Source: Streptomyces sp. P3 (lineage in GTDB: Bacteria > Actinomycetota > Actinomycetes > Streptomycetales > Streptomycetaceae). From it: 64,000 nucleotides of DNA. The position numbers were made by a program, and so were the translations under genes. The notes beneath the pieces are model-generated. The model was not told the origin of the DNA, ran no database searches, and saw only the letters and a list, made by a program, of their open reading frames with translations. Positions 41,133 through 50,800 of this stretch are shown here, in pieces (the first letter of the stretch is position 1; each line of letters opens with the position of its first letter). The DNA is taken from NCBI RefSeq assembly GCF_003032475.1, contig NZ_CP028369.1:9610001-9674000 (forward strand). Direction: 5' to 3'.

Positions 41133-43364
41133 ATGCCGAGTTCGATCAACAGACGCCGGTTCTTGGCGGGAGCCACCTTCGTGGCCGCAGCGACAGTCGC
41201 CGGAGGCCTGTTCGGCGCGGGCGGAGCGCAGGCCGCTCCCAGCACGTACACGCCGGACTGGAACTCGGTCGACCAGCACCCGCCGGCCCCGGAGTGGTTC
41301 CAGGACGCCAAGTTCGGCATCTACTTCCACTGGGGTGTCTTCAGCGTCCCCGCGTACGACAGCGAGTGGTACCCGCGCAACATGTACGCGAGCGGCAGCA
41401 ACGCCAACCAGCACCACATAGCGACCTACGGTCAGCCCTCCGCCTGGCCGTACCACAACTTCATCAACGGCGCGCAGGACCTCGCGGGCAACACCGTGCA
41501 GTTCGCCCCGAAGCTGAAGTCGGCGGGCGGGAACTTCGACCCCGACGAATGGGCGCAGCTGTTCGTCGACGCCGGTGCGAAGTTCGCCGGGCCCGTCGCG
41601 GAGCACCACGACGGCTTCTCCATGTGGGACAGCCAGGTCAACGAGTGGAACTCGGTCGCCAAGGGCCCGCACCTCAACCTGCTGCAGCTGTTCACCACGG
41701 CCATCCGCGCCAAGAACCTCAAGCTGCTGGTGGCCATGCACCACGCGTACAACTACAACGGCTTCTACCAGTACGCCCCGGCCCAGACCGACCCCAGCCT
41801 CAAGAAGCTCTACGGGCAGCTCGGCCCGGCCGCGGAGAACCAGCTCTGGTACGACAAGCTCAAGGAGGTCATCGACCGGGCCCAGCCGGACATCCTCTGG
41901 CAGGACTTCAAACTCGACGCGGTCGACGAGACCCAGCGCCTGAACTTCCTGTCGTACTACTACAACCAGGCGAACAGCTGGGGCCGCGAGGTCGTCGCCA
42001 CCTACAAGGACGGCATGAACGGGAAGGGCGAGGTCTTCGACTACGAGCGCGGCGGCCCGGGCGACCTCACCACGCCGTACTGGCTCACCGACGACAGCAT
42101 CTCCAGCAGCAGCTGGTGCTACACCCAGGGCATCGGCTACTACAGCACCCAGCAGATGCTGCACGCCTTCCTCGACCGGGTCAGCAAGAACGGCAACATG
42201 CTGCTCAACATCGCGCCGATGGCCGACGGCACCATTCCCCAGACCCAGAAGAACATCCTGCTCGGCATCGGCGACCACCTAAAGCGGTTCGGCGAGTCGG
42301 TGTACGCCACCCGCGCCTGGAGCGTGTACGGCGAGGGCCCGACGAAGATGGGCGGCGGGTCCTTCACCAATCCGACCGCCGGCACGGCACAGGACATCCG
42401 CTTCACCCGCAACAAGGCCAACACCGTCCTGTACGCCACCGCCCTCGGCTGGCCGGGGAGCTCCCTGACGATCAAGACCCTCGGCTCGGACCGGATCAAC
42501 CTCTCCTCGCTGTCCTCGGTGAAGCTCTTCGACTCCACCGCCGGCTCCTACATCAACCTGCCGGCGCCGACGCAGAGCGCGTCCGGCCTGACGGTCACCC
42601 TGCCGTCCTCGGCGCCCTACAGCGCCAACGCCTACGTCCTCAAGCTCGCGTTCTCCGGCACGATCCCGGCTCTGCGGCCGCAGGCCGGGGCGATCGCCTT
42701 CGGGGACGTCGGCTACTCCGGCGCCTCCGCCGTGCTCGCCCTCGGCGACCACAACGCGGCCGACCTGACCGCGTCGGGCCTCGGCCTTCGCACGATCTCC
42801 TCCCTCCGGCCGGCCCCCGGCTACCAGGTGGTCGGCTACTCCGGGGACAACTTCACCGGCACCGCGTGGACCTTCACCGCCGACAACCCCGACCTGCGGG
42901 TCACCGGCAACAACGACCAGATCACCTCGCTGAAGGTCCAGTTCAACCCGGCGACGTACGTCCGGATCACCAACGTCACCGACGGCCTCGCCCTCGACAG
43001 CGGCGGCAACGTGGCCTCCGGCTCCAACCTCAAGCAGTGGTCGTGGGACGGCAGCCCCAACCTGCAGTGGCAGGCGGTGGACGTAGGAGGCGGTTTCTAC
43101 AAGCTGGTCAACCGCACCAACGGCATGGTCGCCGACGGCTGGGGCGCCACCGCCGACGGCTCACCGGCCCGACAGGCCGCCTGGAACGGCAGCCCCAACC
43201 AGCAGTGGACGATCACCCCGCGCGGCGCCGACCGCTACTCGATCGCCAACCGCACCACGGGGCTGGTGCTCGACGGCGGCGGCAACGTCACCTCGGGCGC
43301 CGTCACCAAGCAGTGGACCTACGGCGGCAGCACCAACCTGTTGTGGAGCTTCACCGCGCTCTGA
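41133..43364 (+). CDS. Secreted alpha-L-fucosidase (GH29) with ricin-type lectin domain
   Basis: 743 residues. A Tat signal INRRRFLAG and an AQA cleavage site are followed by a GH29 catalytic barrel: KFGIYFHWGVFSVP, EHHDGFSMWDS, KLLVAMHHAYNY and DILWQDF, where the nucleophile aspartate of GH29 enzymes lies. MLLNIAPMADG marks its end. A beta-sandwich region (about 430-600) precedes a C-terminal beta-trefoil (about 610-743) with three QxW-like repeats (LQWQ, NQQW, NLLW). It releases fucose from glycans outside the cell for the divergent uptake and breakdown operon. ATG 41133 was chosen because the Tat signal starts there; the frame opens earlier at 41046. Confidence 0.9.
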   Translation: MPSSINRRRFLAGATFVAAATVAGGLFGAGGAQAAPSTYTPDWNSVDQHPPAPEWFQDAKFGIYFHWGVFSVPAYDSEWYPRNMYASGSNANQHHIATYGQPSAWPYHNFINGAQDLAGNTVQFAPKLKSAGGNFDPDEWAQLFVDAGAKFAGPVAEHHDGFSMWDSQVNEWNSVAKGPHLNLLQLFTTAIRAKNLKLLVAMHHAYNYNGFYQYAPAQTDPSLKKLYGQLGPAAENQLWYDKLKEVIDRAQPDILWQDFKLDAVDETQRLNFLSYYYNQANSWGREVVATYKDGMNGKGEVFDYERGGPGDLTTPYWLTDDSISSSSWCYTQGIGYYSTQQMLHAFLDRVSKNGNMLLNIAPMADGTIPQTQKNILLGIGDHLKRFGESVYATRAWSVYGEGPTKMGGGSFTNPTAGTAQDIRFTRNKANTVLYATALGWPGSSLTIKTLGSDRINLSSLSSVKLFDSTAGSYINLPAPTQSASGLTVTLPSSAPYSANAYVLKLAFSGTIPALRPQAGAIAFGDVGYSGASAVLALGDHNAADLTASGLGLRTISSLRPAPGYQVVGYSGDNFTGTAWTFTADNPDLRVTGNNDQITSLKVQFNPATYVRITNVTDGLALDSGGNVASGSNLKQWSWDGSPNLQWQAVDVGGGFYKLVNRTNGMVADGWGATADGSPARQAAWNGSPNQQWTITPRGADRYSIANRTTGLVLDGGGNVTSGAVTKQWTYGGSTNLLWSFTAL

Positions 43365-43389
43365 CCACCCCGGCCGACAGGCCCGGCGG

Positions 43390-43480
43390 CTGCGGGGGCG
43401 TGCTCCCCCACCTCCCCGCAGCAGCCCCTGCGCCATGGCCGACGGTGACCCGTCCGGTCGGGGCGAGCGTGCCCCGACCG
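43390..43480. terminator. Two hairpins between converging fucosidase and phosphatase genes
   Basis: Stem one: CTGCGGGG (43390-43397) with CCCCGCAG (43414-43421). Stem two: CGGTCGGGGC (43455-43464) with its perfect complement at 43471-43480 around a six-base loop. CCCCCTTTTG follows at about 43494-43501. Each could end transcription from one side. Confidence 0.75.
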
Positions 43481-43502
43481 GGCTGCGGACCGCCCCCTTT
43501 TG

Positions 43503-45311
43503 TCAGCCGTGGTCCTGATCACCGGACAGCGACTGCTCGAACCAGACGACCTTGCCCACGCTCACCCGCGTCGCCCCCCAGCGCTGCGCCAGCTGATCCA
43601 CCAGGAAGAGTCCCCGCCCGCCCTCGTCGCTCAGCCGGGCGTGCCGCATCCGGGGGACCTGAGGTGAGTCGTCCCCCACCTCACAGCGCAGTACGTCCGT
43701 GCGGAGCAGCCGCAGGGTGATCGGACGGGAGGCGAAGCGCACGGCGTTCGCCACCACCTCGCTGACCAGGAGCTCGGTGGACTCCACCAGGGAGTCCAGG
43801 CCCCAGTGGTGCAGCGTCCTGCGGGTCAGCCGACGGGCCTGTCGCGCGGTCTGCGGACGCGGGGCCATGTACCAGTAGGCGACGGTTTCCGGCGGGATGC
43901 CCTCGAAGCGGGCCGCGAGCAGCGCGATGTCGTCGTCCCGGCCTCCCGACCCCAGCGGCCCGAGCGCCAGATCGCACAGCGCTTCCAGCGCCGCGGGCCT
44001 GGCCCCGGAGGCCGCCGACCGCAGCCGGGCGCGCAGCCGGTCCACCCCGGTCAGCACGTCCGAGTCGCGGGACTCGACCAGACCGTCGGTGTACAGCAAC
44101 AGGGTCGCTCCGGCCGGGGCGTGCATCTCGGTGGACTCGAAGCCACCGGCGCCCACCCCGATCGGAGCGCCGGGCGGAACAGGCAGTACCTCCGTACTGC
44201 CGTCGGGGTGCAGGAGAACCGGTGGCAGATGACCGGCGTTGGACACCAGGAGCCGGTGCAGTACGGGGTCGTACATGGCGTACAGACAGGTCGCCGTGTG
44301 CTCGCTGCCCAGACGCTCCGCCTGTTCGTCGAGGTGGTGCAGGATCTCGTCCGGCGGCAGGTCGAGCCCGGCCAGCGTCTGCACGATGGTGCGCAACTGC
44401 CCCATGATCGCGGCCGAGGTCATGGAGTGGCCCATCACGTCGCCGATGACCAGCGCGACACGGTTGCCTGGCAGCGGGATCGCGTCGTACCAGTCGCCGC
44501 CGACCTGTGCGGTCCGCGAGGCCGGCAGATAGCGGCTGGCCAGTGCGACTCCGGCCGGCTTCGGCAGTGACGGCGGCAGCATCGTGCGCTGGAGCGTGTC
44601 GGCGACCGACACCTCACGGGCGTAGAGCACCGCCTTGTGGATTCCGAGAGCGGTGTGCGTGGCGAGTTGGGAGGCGACGAGCAGGTCGTCTCCGGTGAAG
44701 TCCGCCCGGCCGGGGCCGCGGACGAGGAGCACGCTGCCCATGGCGTGGCTGCGGCCGTGCAGCGGCGCGAGGATCAGCCGTCGCCCGGGCGGCACCGCGC
44801 CGGGACGGTCCGTCGCCCCCAGCAGTTCGGCGGCCACGGAACGAACGCCCGGCAGGTCCCCGAACACCGGCCGCCCGGCCCGCAGCAGCCGGGCGAGCAG
44901 ACCGCCGGGCGCCGTCAGGACGACCTGCGCCGCCCTGACCGGGTCGGCGGGCGGCGCCGGCCGGGGCCCGTGCGCGGCCGCCCTGCCGGCCGGTGCGCGG
45001 TCCGCGGCACGCAGCCGCAGCACACCGGGGGAGGCGTTGATCTCGTCACCGACCGGAAGCGGTGCGTACAGGTGGACGAATGCCAGGTCGGCGAAGGCCG
45101 GTACGGCCGCCCGGCACAGTTCCCGCAACGTCTCGTCGAGGTTCATGCCGCGGGCGATCTCCCGGGTCGCCGCGTCGAGGTACCGCAACCGGTCGGTCTG
45201 CTGCCCTGCGGCGTCGCGCCCGCCGCCCGTCGCCCGTCCGGCTGGAGCCTCCGCGCCCGACACGCGCACCGCTCGGCCGCCCCGCTGACAGGGCGCCTCG
45301 TCCGGCCGCAC
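43503..45311 (-). CDS. SpoIIE/RsbU-type PP2C phosphatase with GAF and anti-sigma-like kinase domain
   Basis: 602 residues. An N-terminal GAF domain (about 40-235) precedes the PP2C catalytic domain (about 245-455) with metal-site motifs GGDWYDAIPL, IGDVMGHS, YTDGLVE and DDDIALLAARF. A C-terminal HATPase_c domain of the RsbW/SpoIIAB kind (about 470-595) has SEVVANAVRFA and EGGRGLFLVDQLA. Such three-part proteins are very common in Streptomyces and tune anti-sigma factor antagonists. The start is uncertain: GTG 45311 lacks a good ribosome site, and the IS110 element begins only about 60 bases upstream, so the original 5' end or promoter may have been disturbed. Confidence 0.85.
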   Translation of the reverse strand: MRPDEAPCQRGGRAVRVSGAEAPAGRATGGGRDAAGQQTDRLRYLDAATREIARGMNLDETLRELCRAAVPAFADLAFVHLYAPLPVGDEINASPGVLRLRAADRAPAGRAAAHGPRPAPPADPVRAAQVVLTAPGGLLARLLRAGRPVFGDLPGVRSVAAELLGATDRPGAVPPGRRLILAPLHGRSHAMGSVLLVRGPGRADFTGDDLLVASQLATHTALGIHKAVLYAREVSVADTLQRTMLPPSLPKPAGVALASRYLPASRTAQVGGDWYDAIPLPGNRVALVIGDVMGHSMTSAAIMGQLRTIVQTLAGLDLPPDEILHHLDEQAERLGSEHTATCLYAMYDPVLHRLLVSNAGHLPPVLLHPDGSTEVLPVPPGAPIGVGAGGFESTEMHAPAGATLLLYTDGLVESRDSDVLTGVDRLRARLRSAASGARPAALEALCDLALGPLGSGGRDDDIALLAARFEGIPPETVAYWYMAPRPQTARQARRLTRRTLHHWGLDSLVESTELLVSEVVANAVRFASRPITLRLLRTDVLRCEVGDDSPQVPRMRHARLSDEGGRGLFLVDQLAQRWGATRVSVGKVVWFEQSLSGDQDHG

Positions 45312-45374
45312 CGGCGCTGCCCGGACGCGGTCGCCTGATTCGAAAATCCCCCGTCCCGTGTCCGTAGCCGCTGG

Positions 45375-46610
45375 TCAGGCAGCTCCTTCTGTTTGGAGGG
45401 TCACTTGGTAGCCGAGTTGGTTGAGCTGGCTCACCAGGCGTCGGGTCTGCCTGGCCCGGCCGGTGCGTTCGATGAAGTAGTGGCCGCCGAGGTCGGTGTA
45501 TGCGGTGTCGTGGGTGAACATGTGCCAGACGGCGGTCAGGATCGAGTGCTCCAGGGCGACCAGCGCGCGCTTCTTGCCCCGGCGTGCGACGAGCCGTCGG
45601 TAGCGGGCGGCGAGGTAGGTGTCCTTGGTCCGGGAGGCGGACACTGCGGCCTGGCCGAGGGCTGCCTTGAGCCAGGGGTCGCCGTGGCGGGTCTTGCCGC
45701 CGCCGCTTCTGCCGCCGGACTGGTAGTTGCCCGGGCAGACGCCGGCCCAGGAGGCCAGGTCGGCCGCGCTGGGGAAGCGGGTGATGTCCGCGCCGATCTC
45801 GGCGAGGATCACCTGCGCGGCGCGGGCCTCGACACCGGGGATCGTCACGAGGAGCTCGATGCGGCGGCGAAAGGGCTGCAGCATCACCTCGAGGTGTTCG
45901 CTCAGGCGGGTCTCGGTGGCGGTGCAGGCGTCGATCCGGTCCAGCATCGCCCGGGCCAGGAACGCGTGATGGGCGGTGAAGGCGCCGGTCAGCGCCTCGA
46001 TGAGGGCGTCGGTCTTGCGGCGCATGCTGCCCCTGGCCAGGTCCGCGAGCACGCGAGGGTCACGCTCGCCGGCGATCAGGGCTTCGAGCATCGCCCGTCC
46101 GGAGACGCCCAGGATGTTGGAGACGGTGGCGGACAGCTTGATGCCGGTGTCCTCCAGCAGTTTCTCCAGCCGCTGGGTCTCGCGGGTGCGTTCGCGGACG
46201 ACCTCGGTGCGGTATCGGGTGACGTCCCGCAGCTGCCGGATCGGCTCCGGCGGCACGAAGCTGGGGCGGACCAGCCCGTGCTCGACGAGCTTGGCGATCC
46301 ACTCGGAGTCCTTGACGTCGGTCTTGCGGCCGGGCACCGACTTCATGTGCCGGGCGTTGAGCAGCCAGCACTCCATGTCGTGTTCGAGCAGGTAGAACGC
46401 CGGCTTCCAGTAGACGCCGGTGGCTTCCATGCCGACCACGGTGATGCCCTCGGCGAGCAGCCAGTCCCGCATCGCCAGCAGCCCCGAGGTCACCGCGGAG
46501 AACGTCCGTATCTCGCTGTGGCGCCGCTTCCCGCTGGGCACGCGGATGCAGACCTTCACGTCGACCTTGCTGATGTCGATCCCCGCCACACGTTCGTGGA
46601 TCACTTCCAT
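45375..46610 (-). mobile_element. IS110 family insertion sequence (minimum extent, ends not resolved)
   Basis: Defined by its intact transposase gene. IS110 elements lack clear terminal inverted repeats and usually do not duplicate target bases, so the ends cannot be read from one sequence. The non-coding end upstream of the gene (beyond 46610) should contain the bridge RNA known for this family. Confidence 0.8.
45375..46610 (-). CDS. IS110 family transposase (DEDD recombinase)
   Basis: 411 residues, full length. N-terminal RuvC-like domain with a complete DEDD set: Asp12 (GIDISK), Glu62 (GMEATGVYWK), Asp98 and Asp101 (GRKTDVKDSEW). A helical linker follows. The C-terminal Transposase_20 part has LLVTIPGV, FPSAADLASWAGVCPG and the SGGRSGGGKTRHGDPWLK segment with the catalytic serine region. 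No frameshift, so the element may be active. Recombination in this family is guided by a bridge RNA from the element's own non-coding end. It lies between the phosphatase and methyltransferase genes. Confidence 0.93.
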   Translation of the reverse strand: MEVIHERVAGIDISKVDVKVCIRVPSGKRRHSEIRTFSAVTSGLLAMRDWLLAEGITVVGMEATGVYWKPAFYLLEHDMECWLLNARHMKSVPGRKTDVKDSEWIAKLVEHGLVRPSFVPPEPIRQLRDVTRYRTEVVRERTRETQRLEKLLEDTGIKLSATVSNILGVSGRAMLEALIAGERDPRVLADLARGSMRRKTDALIEALTGAFTAHHAFLARAMLDRIDACTATETRLSEHLEVMLQPFRRRIELLVTIPGVEARAAQVILAEIGADITRFPSAADLASWAGVCPGNYQSGGRSGGGKTRHGDPWLKAALGQAAVSASRTKDTYLAARYRRLVARRGKKRALVALEHSILTAVWHMFTHDTAYTDLGGHYFIERTGRARQTRRLVSQLNQLGYQVTLQTEGAA

Positions 46611-47010
46611 CCCGTCGGCACCCCCTCCGGTCGTCGGCCGCGAGCGCGCGACCGTCCGGCGGGGGTCCGGCAGGCGGAAGAGTCTGATTCACGTGCTCGG
46701 AGCAACACATCCGGGTGCCTGTCGGTGGACCCCCAGCGTCCTACTGACCCACGGGCTCGGAACGCACCAAGGCGACACGACGTCAGCCGGACGACCACAC
46801 ACCGATTTTCACGCACACAGGGTGTCGCCGTCAGGCGACCGGACTACTGACCCCGGGAGCGGCGGGGGACGCTGTCGTCCACGCCTGTCGGCAGCGGGAC
46901 CGTGCCCGCCGGCCGGCTGGTCGCCGGTGCCGCCGTCGGCTCCGAGATGGTTCGTCACGCGCGTCCTTCCTGCCGTGCGGGTCGGCCGGGGGAGGGTGGA
47001 GCAGAGGCGG
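46611..47010. other. Non-coding region upstream of the IS110 transposase, to the methyltransferase gene
   Basis: 400 bases without a supported gene. The part next to the transposase start (about 46611-46860) is where the left end and bridge RNA of an IS110 element are expected. It contains several short complementary stretches, but I could not fix a fold or the element boundary by eye. The rest is GC-rich sequence following the methyltransferase stop. Confidence 0.5.
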
Positions 47011-47691
47011 TCAGGTGCGCCGCCTGCACCGCAGGAAGATCTGCACCTCCGGCTGGACGTCCACGGTCGCCGGAGCGTACGTGTACGAGCTCTCCGCGAC
47101 GATCTCGAAGCCGGCCGCGTCGACGACCTCGCGCAGCTCCTCGCGGAGGTAGCCGGACACCCGGATCGTCCGGCCGATGAAGGGGATGGAGAAGTCGTCC
47201 ACATCGGCCTCGACCATCGACAAGGCGAACAGTCCGTGCGGAAGCAACAGGTGGTGGACGGTTTGCAGGGCGAGCGGGATCTCCGCGCGCGGCAGCATGA
47301 GCAGGGCGAAGAAGGCCGTCACGGCGTCGAAGCGGCCCAGGTCCCGTGGACCGCCGGGCCGCAGGTCCGCGATGTCGGCCCGGTGGAACACTCCGGTGGG
47401 CACGTTCCTGCGGGCGAGCGCGACCATCCCGTCCGCCAGGTCGACGCCGACCACCTGCAGTCCCGCCTGAGCCAGCCGGCGGGCGGTCGGGACCCCGGTG
47501 CCGCATCCCAGGTCCAGGACACGGGTCCCGGCCGGCAGGGAGGCGATGAGCCACTCGGCGGACGCGACCTGGCCTTCCTTGTGGGGGAAGGCCTCGTCGT
47601 AGTGGTCGCCGATGGCGTCGAAGGCCTCCGCCTGACCCGCGCGGTCGAGCTCCATGCTCCCGTAGCCGAGCTTGTCGGCAGGATCGCTCAC
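47011..47691 (-). CDS. Class I SAM-dependent methyltransferase
   Basis: 226 residues. SAM motif I VLDLGCGTGVPT (near residue 58), acidic end of strand two VVGVDLADGM and DAVTAFFALLML place it in the UbiE/Methyltransf_25 group. An FIGRTIRVSGYLREEL segment near 170 is unusual for the group. GTG 47691 has a perfect GGAGG six bases upstream. Substrate unknown. It is bordered by the IS110 element on one side and the GH78 terminator on the other, so it is probably monocistronic. A TTTTTT run and AT-rich sequence at about 47700-47730 probably belong to its promoter. Confidence 0.85.
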   Translation of the reverse strand: MSDPADKLGYGSMELDRAGQAEAFDAIGDHYDEAFPHKEGQVASAEWLIASLPAGTRVLDLGCGTGVPTARRLAQAGLQVVGVDLADGMVALARRNVPTGVFHRADIADLRPGGPRDLGRFDAVTAFFALLMLPRAEIPLALQTVHHLLLPHGLFALSMVEADVDDFSIPFIGRTIRVSGYLREELREVVDAAGFEIVAESSYTYAPATVDVQPEVQIFLRCRRRT

Positions 47692-47842
47692 GAGGATCCT
47701 CCTTATGCCTTATATGCGATTTTTTCACAGTTGCGGGCACTTGGGTGCGGTTCGGACCCGGGTGATCGGCCGTGGGGGAACCGTCGGCATGCCGACACGC
47801 GGTGTCACCCCGCGCAGGTCCGTCGGCGGCCCGTGGAGCGCG

Positions 47843-47875
47843 CCGAGGCGCCCCGGAACGTCCGGGGCGCCTCGG
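47843..47875 (-). terminator. Terminator of the GH78 gene
   Basis: Perfect 15-base arms (47843-47857 and 47861-47875) with a three-base loop, 23 bases beyond the stop codon at 47898 on the minus strand. Confidence 0.85.
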
Positions 47876-47897
47876 GCCTGGGGGGGAACCGGTGCTC

Positions 47898-50800
47898 TCA
47901 GCAGATGCCGGTCAGTCTGGTGTCGCTGTACGGGCTGCTGTCGGACGCCGTGGTGACGACGTGACAGCCCGGCTGGACGCCGTCGACGCGCAGGAAGCCG
48001 TTGTCGTACGTGGCGGCGACGCTGCTGCCGTCCATGAAGACGCTGGTCGTGCCCGCCGTGCCGCCGGGCAGGTACACCGAGGCGGTCGTGTTGGCCGGCA
48101 CGTTCACGCCGACGTCGACGCGGCCGCCGCCGACGGTGTCGTACGCGGCCCCGACGGTGCCGTGCGCGGTGGGAACCGTGACGTTCGCCCAGGTGACCGA
48201 GGTCGGCTGCGGCTTGATCCGGAAGGTCCGGTAGCCCGGGGCGGTGGGCTGGACGCCGAACATGCTGCGGGCGATCGTGAAGGCCGGAGAGGCCGCCCAC
48301 GGGTGGGAGTAGGTGGTGTTGGACTTCAGGGACAGGTCCCAGGCCTCCATGGTGGCCCCCGCTCCGTCGTTGATCATGTTCATCCAGCTGCGGGTCCCGG
48401 TCGACGTCAGCAGGGTGTGGGCGAGGTCGGGCCGGTTGCCCTCGTACAGGGCCTGGATGACGAACGGGGCGCAGTACACGCTGCACGCCATGCCGCGGCT
48501 GCCCAGGTAGGTGGCGACCTTGGAGGCCTGTGAGGAGTCGGCGAGGCCGAAGGCGGTGGCGAAGGCGCTGGCCTGGACGGCGTAGTGGTTGATCACCGTG
48601 CCGTCGTTGTTCAGGCCGTCGCGGTAGGCGCCCTTGGCGGAGTCCCACATCCGCGCGTTGACCGCGTCCTTGATGGCGACGGCCTTCGCCGTGTAGGCGG
48701 TGGCGTCCGCGCTCCTGCCCAGTGCGGTGGCGATGTCGGCCATGTTCTCGTAGGCCCGGTGGGCGAGGGCGTTGACGACGGTGTTGTAGGAGGTGAAGAC
48801 GTAGCCGTCGCGTTCGGAGGCGGGCCAGTCGACGATGTCGCAGTCGGTGCAGCTGCTGGCGCCCGTGCTGCCGGTGGTCTTGTGGATCAGGCCGGTCGCG
48901 GACTCGTACCACTTGTCCGGCAGTTTGCCCTGCAGGGCGGTGTACGCGGCGGACAGCGGCGCGGTGTTGCCGGTCGTCTCGTAACTGTCGTGCATGGCCA
49001 GGATCACGTACATGGGCCATTCGGTGGGCCAGGTGCGGTTGGACCTGAGGAAGTTCAGCGAGTAGTCGCCCAGTGCCGTGTCACCGCCCGTGTAGAGGTT
49101 GCCCATGAGCTGGAGGTAGGTGTCGGCCTCGTAGATGTCGCGCTCGCGCTCCCACGAGTCGACGTACAGGTTGAGATTGGTCGCCTCGACGGTGTTGCGG
49201 GACAACTCCCATACGGCGTTGAGGGAGGTGTCGGAGGAGGCGAAGGCGCCCGCCGACTCGTCGAAGGGGTAGACATACGCCTCGGCCGTGAAGTCGGACC
49301 CGGTCAGTCCGGTGGGCGCGCCGAGGACCTGGACGTACCTGAAGACCCGCAGACCCCAGGTCTGCAGTTGCTGACTGCCGGACTTCAGGACCCACTTGTC
49401 CTGGTAGGTGTTGCCGGCCGAGGTCTGGTACTTGACCGTGTTCGTGCCGGAGGTGACCTCGCCGTAGCGGATGTCGACCACCTGCCCGGCTGTGCCCGTC
49501 AGGTTCAGGGACAGACCGCCGATCCAGGTGCGGCCGTAGTCGACGAAGTAGTTGCCCGGGGAGTACTCGGTGACCGAGACGGGTGCCCTGAACGTCTGCC
49601 GGACCTTCGCGGTGGGCGCCGGCTGGAGGTCGGTGAAGGCGCTCTTGGTGACGACCGCGGGCCAGGCGGAAGCGTCGAAGGCGGAGGTGGCGAAGCCGAA
49701 GGGGTAGCGTCGGGCGTCGATGTTCTCCTTGGGCGCGGAGTAGTAACTGGTGCCGATGGAGCCGACGTTGGGCAGGATGCGGGTGCCGTCCAGCGACTTC
49801 CAGCCGGGGCCGGTACCCAGCGTCTTCGTGGTGCCGTCGGTGTAGCGGACCACCAGTTGGGCGAGGAAGCGCTGATCGCTGGTGGTGTACGCGAGAGCGC
49901 CGACGGTGTTGACGGCGCCCGCGGTGAGCAGGGAGGTGACGTCGTAACCGTCGTAACGCGCTTCGGAGCCGACCGGGCGGGTCGGGCCCACACCGACGAA
50001 GCTGCCGTTGACCCACAGCTTGTAGACGAACTGGCGTGCCGGAGTGGTGGACGCGCCGGTGGCGTAGAGGTGGGCCCAGGCGATGCTCTTGCCGGCGGCG
50101 AGCTTGGTGGTGCCGCGCAGGAAGGACCAGCTGGGAACCGTCAGCAGCCCGGTGCCGCAGTTCTTGCCCGTGCCGAGTGACAGGGCGCCGTTCGTGACGG
50201 TGCCGCAGGTGAAGTCGGCGTTGGTGGCGTCGCTGAAGTCGTTGCTGTAAAGCGAGCGGTTGTTGTCGCCGGTGACGGTGAGGTCGTCGAACGTGGCCTG
50301 CTCCGTGCTGCCGGTGCGCAAGCCGATGCCGCCGGCGGTGAAGGTGGTGTCGGTGGTGGTGTCGACCTGGGTCCAGGTGGTGTCGGCGTGGGCCTTGAGG
50401 GAGGTGGTGAAGGTGGAGCCGGAGGCGACGATACGGAAGTCGTAGGTGGAGCCGGTGGTGAGGGCGAAGGGGAGGGCCGCGGCGGTCTTGAGCGCGGTGA
50501 ACGCGCCGTTCTTCTGGATCTGCGGGGCGATGGTGTTCTCGCCGTTGCCCTTGAACTGCCACAAGTAGTAGTTGGCGGTGTCCTGCGCGCGGAAGGTGAC
50601 ACTGGCGTACTTGGCGTTGATGACGAAGCTGCCCTGGAACGTGTAGTCCGTCCACGCCGTGGGGGCGCCGCTCCAGATCGGGGTGGCGCCCGACCAGGCG
50701 GTGCCCGGACCGGTGCCGAAGAACGCCGCCGCGGACCAGGGGGAGGCCGCGCCCGAGGAGTCCCAGGTGCGGACCCGCCAGTAGTAGCCGGACGACGCCG

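Noticed and set aside
45375..46610. Terminal inverted repeats and target duplication of the insertion sequence
   Set aside because: None could be seen, in keeping with the IS110 family, so no exact ends are claimed.
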